From contig CAVJWR010000125.1 in assembly GCA_963653155.1 (NCBI GenBank), positions 1-8,507 of the forward strand: DNA of 8,507 nt, in the 5' to 3' direction. The notes beneath the pieces are model-generated. The model searched no databases and was not told the DNA's origin. It saw only the letters and a list, made by a program, of their open reading frames with translations. Position numbers and translations under genes: made by a program. How positions within the stretch are numbered: position 1 is the stretch's first letter; every line of letters begins with the position of its first letter. The stretch is from UBA1731 sp963653155 (GTDB taxonomy: Bacteria; Verrucomicrobiota; Kiritimatiellia; RFP12; UBA1067). Shown in pieces: positions 7,301-8,507 of this stretch.

Positions 7301-7728
7301 CTACATTGCCAGCGATGATTGCCGATTGCGCGACAAAGTGCCGGGACATCATTCGGGGGCTCAATCCCAATGCAAAGGTGTGGATATGGAGCGACATGTT
7401 CTGCCCGTACGAGAACGCCAGATACGACTACTATTCCGTGCGAGGTCGATGCGATCTTGGTCTCAGGTATCTGCCCGCATCCATTGGCGCAGGGTGCTGG
7501 GGCAGTCCGAAGAACGCAAAGAAGTCGATGTCGCTCTTCGAGCGTGGCGGACACCGTACGTTCGCGGCGGCATATTACGATGAGGATGATTCGTTTGCCG
7601 GCACCAAGCTTTGGATTGAGGCACTCAAAGACTGCCACAACGATTCGGCAATATGCTATACTACATGGCATTGCGATTACGGCAATCTTGAAAAGTGGTC
7701 AAGGTTTGTCGATGATGCTTTCAAATAG
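4366..7728 (+). CDS. Exported tandem TIM-barrel (GH20-like) glycosidase-like protein with inserted CBM-like modules
   Basis: 1120 codons as assembled, probably 1114 (see the N run). A signal peptide spans residues 1-21 (cleavage after ANVAIA). Two related units follow, ~23-569 and ~570-1120. Both open with PEKWVF, carry RQxSxCPS (370-377; 927-934), an LDEIRN or FDEWRN motif with a Cys cluster (D406/E407 with C412, C414, C417; D963/E964 with C971, C974), WxDMxxPY (451-458; 1008-1015), AAxYYD, and a final YTTW (544-547; 1098-1101). The Asp-Glu pair at a strand end resembles the catalytic pair of GH20 hexosaminidases, hence the tentative call; the fold is inferred. Residues ~690-848 look like a CBM4/9 beta-sandwich (NGGFE start, WVDDMAIEE end), with a more diverged counterpart at ~142-292. 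Likely substrate: a glycan outside the cytoplasm. It has its own promoter; gene 4 follows after 15 bases. Substrate and activity are unknown, and either half could be inactive. Confidence 0.7.
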   Translation: MNRIACAVAGGIALAANVAIARPEKWVFAMNPFAEDAEIAYVSNVVARAKASGMTGLCLISGAGYTSWNARKTGRDLPTLDYIGNTCGLESWDKWDPKRKDRFNAIRAYCDSIGFDIIPLLWSPGYFSMRYENPSWVAVFPVKDVACVASGGRIVCAGRKMDVKIDTKGVWNNGVLELDIDKIHASGSPRAAGGSIRFKAKPYTRYRLSLKFATKGFTGTDYEPSWPTISFYVDDGICSGGVGRRKMEADQGWVEHSKEINSLHHTDVTVSFGSFTDHPRGKLYVKDIVLEECGIDQPVRRGGCPFVVRDAETGKVYREGIDYTGVPYMRALAWPSKSEPIAFDAVPGGAIRDGARLLVSAYEPPRAMVRQFSVCPSVPGLGDFMKKAADNVYAATGSLKWLLSLDEIRNECQCELCLKRKEDIAHKMGAHITELVDTILDRYPAADLYAWCDMLNPYDNPKQKHYYNCLTTWQGIWDLIPGPDRLKMVYWGEKPKLDEVDFFVKRGYRGIAAGYYDYDPELKEPAKWVKAMNDRPDAFEGWMYTTWEQKHDQIEDFAKIMDDGWKMRKPEKWVFWNRHLDTPELSAAFSNVVSRAAALGFSKVFVSSGLDYYSCMSDRKKASVRDSLRYVRDKGMGITVDVWSLGYGAMLNYGLEFIEGAPVRDVTYVVDKSGEKATFVPTPTDKPHVPNGGFENYSKKRGFTDFTFIDGDRGDNAWIRQDTSIKHSGSASLVCDMGKGMTRISQHISPIPNRHYRITAYVRWEGFDPKRAPIKLFVQREHGNGKTTLVSKSVKAAASSDWVKLEMEFNSVEFGDLRVWLGVWDSRQTGRFWXXXXFWVDDMAIEEVAPRCVLHAYGSPRSVQRKSDGRLLVEGRDYSLPLLTWPVFKDGDGPVEITVLNRNQIRPGDELTVTYYTPSASGDGNDRQVSICPSDPALYKVLAASAKTINDLIRPEEWLLGFDEWRNGNVCAACQARNTTLPAMIADCATKCRDIIRGLNPNAKVWIWSDMFCPYENARYDYYSVRGRCDLGLRYLPASIGAGCWGSPKNAKKSMSLFERGGHRTFAAAYYDEDDSFAGTKLWIEALKDCHNDSAICYTTWHCDYGNLEKWSRFVDDAFK
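4432..6072 (+). repeat. First copy of the duplicated ~550-residue unit
   Basis: Encodes residues ~23-569: PEKWVF entry, beta-sandwich insert (~142-292), RQFSVCPS, LDEIRN with CxCxxC, WCDMLNPY, GYYDYD and MYTTW exit followed by a short acidic helix ending DDGWK. The same order recurs in the second copy. Similarity is in the protein; the DNA has diverged, so the duplication is not recent. Confidence 0.65.
6073..7725 (+). repeat. Second copy of the duplicated ~550-residue unit
   Basis: Encodes residues ~570-1120: PEKWVF entry, CBM4/9-like insert (~690-848), RQVSICPS, FDEWRN with CxxC, WSDMFCPY, AYYDED and CYTTW exit ending in a short helix with VDDAFK. Compared with the first copy, the insert looks more like a textbook CBM, and the first Cys of the CxCxxC cluster has no clear counterpart. 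Confidence 0.65.
6858..6883. other. Scaffold join: 10 N flanked by duplicated CTTCTGGG
   Basis: Ten N (6866-6875) lie between two copies of CTTCTGGG (6858-6865 and 6876-6883). The two contig ends probably overlap by these 8 bases, and the N run is a placeholder rather than missing sequence. Removing the N plus one copy deletes 18 bases, exactly 6 codons, and gives TGRFWVDD, which is what a CBM4/9 module has at this strand. Confidence 0.85.
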
Positions 7729-7733
7729 GGAGA
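7727..7733 (+). promoter_or_regulatory. Ribosome binding site for the nitrilase-family gene
   Basis: AGGGAGA overlaps the TAG stop of the upstream gene and lies 10 bases before the ATG at 7744. The spacing is slightly long but serves 7744 better than any other start; the ATG at 7736 reads only three codons before a stop. The overlap with the upstream stop argues for co-translation with gene 3. Confidence 0.55.
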
Positions 7734-7743
7734 TAATGACAAG

Positions 7744-8507
7744 ATGATGATCAGGCGTATGCGCTCATGCAAAATCTGTACGCTATTCGCTCTTGCCGCA
7801 ATGATTGCGTCCGGCGCACTTGCGGCAGACGTGGCCGAGTCAGGCAGATGCGACCCTACGCCTGTGGTGAAGCCGGTCAAGGTCGTGCGTCGCGAGATAA
7901 AGGTCTCGATCATCGGTGCGGATCGTCCGGTTGGCCCGGCTGATATCCGCGATGCCACGCCTGAAGGCTGCTTCGCCTACTGGAAGCGGTGGATGGATCG
8001 AGAGATCGCCAACAGGCCAGATCTCATGGTATTGCCGGAAGGGTGCGTTTCGTACAGGGGATATGGCCCTGAAAAGAAGCTGCAGGTCGTGCGTAAATTC
8101 GGCAATCGTCTCCTTAAGCTATTCCAGGCGTATGCACGGGAGCATTCATGCTATCTTTCGTTCAATGCCTACCGTGAACGTTCTGACGGAAGATTCGGAA
8201 ACACGTCGTTTTTCATAGACCGTGAAGGCGATGTGATCGCCGTGTACGACAAGGTGTATCCGACTCCACGCGAGATAGAGTGGAAGGAGTTCCCGATAGT
8301 GCCGGGCGAAAAGCCAGTGGTTGTTGATACGGATTTTGGGAGAGTTGGATTCGCGACTTGCTTCGACCTCAATTTCCGCGACCTTATAGAGGCATATGCC
8401 CGTGAGAAGCCGGATGTGATATGTTTCCAGAGTGCCTACGACGGCGATTTCTGGCGTCGTGTCTGGAGCTATACGTGCCGGGCATATCTGGTCAGCTGTA
8501 CCGTGGG
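7744..8507 (+). CDS. Exported carbon-nitrogen hydrolase (nitrilase superfamily), 3' partial
   Basis: The frame runs off the window, giving 254 full codons. A long signal peptide (positive MMIRRMRSCK, then a hydrophobic core, cleavage after ASGALA near residue 27) indicates export. The nitrilase fold begins near residue 54 (IKVSIIGAD). The catalytic triad is visible: E99 in VLPEGCV, K170 in YDKVYPTP and nucleophile C206 in FATCFDLNF. The WSYTCRAYLVSC stretch matches the region where relatives read RAxEN. Only the last strands, probably 50-80 residues, are missing. Such enzymes hydrolyse non-peptide C-N bonds (amides, carbamoyl groups, rarely nitriles); the substrate cannot be read from this sequence. 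It starts 15 bases after gene 3 with no promoter of its own, so it is probably co-expressed and acts on the same material or its products. The start could also be 7747 or 7759 with little effect on the signal peptide. Confidence 0.85.
   Translation, partial: MMIRRMRSCKICTLFALAAMIASGALAADVAESGRCDPTPVVKPVKVVRREIKVSIIGADRPVGPADIRDATPEGCFAYWKRWMDREIANRPDLMVLPEGCVSYRGYGPEKKLQVVRKFGNRLLKLFQAYAREHSCYLSFNAYRERSDGRFGNTSFFIDREGDVIAVYDKVYPTPREIEWKEFPIVPGEKPVVVDTDFGRVGFATCFDLNFRDLIEAYAREKPDVICFQSAYDGDFWRRVWSYTCRAYLVSCTV

Overview
The window looks like a piece of a metagenome-assembled genome from an uncultured Gram-negative bacterium, most likely of the PVC group (Kiritimatiellota / Lentisphaerota / Verrucomicrobiota type). 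This rests on gene content: a DUF4838-type protein, a protein with autotransporter-associated beta-strand repeats (PATR), very large exported glycosidase-like proteins and an exported C-N hydrolase. A run of 10 N flanked by a short duplicated sequence marks a scaffold join typical of metagenome assembly. The phylum is an inference from families recognised by eye, not from a marker gene.

Layout: four genes lie head to tail on the + strand and fill almost the whole window. (1) 1-1791 is a 5'-truncated DUF4838-type protein with a GH67-N-like front domain. (2) 1793-4174 starts one base after the first stop and encodes a 793-residue exported PATR protein with a PA14-like domain. A 191-bp intergenic stretch (4175-4365) follows, carrying a near-consensus sigma-70 promoter and candidate operator motifs. 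(3) 4366-7728 is a 1120-codon exported protein built from two copies of a ~550-residue TIM-barrel-like unit, each interrupted by a beta-sandwich resembling a carbohydrate-binding module. (4) 7744 to the window end is a 3'-truncated, exported nitrilase-superfamily amidohydrolase.

Genes 1 and 2 look like one transcription unit with translational coupling; genes 3 and 4 look like a second unit driven by the 4306-4335 promoter. The three genes whose N-termini are visible all carry signal peptides, so the locus makes a set of exported proteins that plausibly bind and attack a complex glycan or glycoconjugate. A C-N bond hydrolase beside two glycosidase-like proteins suggests an amide-bearing substrate, but nothing in the window identifies it. 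The strongest candidates for something undescribed are the tandemly duplicated barrel protein with its inserted binding modules, and its pairing with an exported nitrilase-fold enzyme.

I saw no RNA genes, CRISPR array, insertion sequence or origin.
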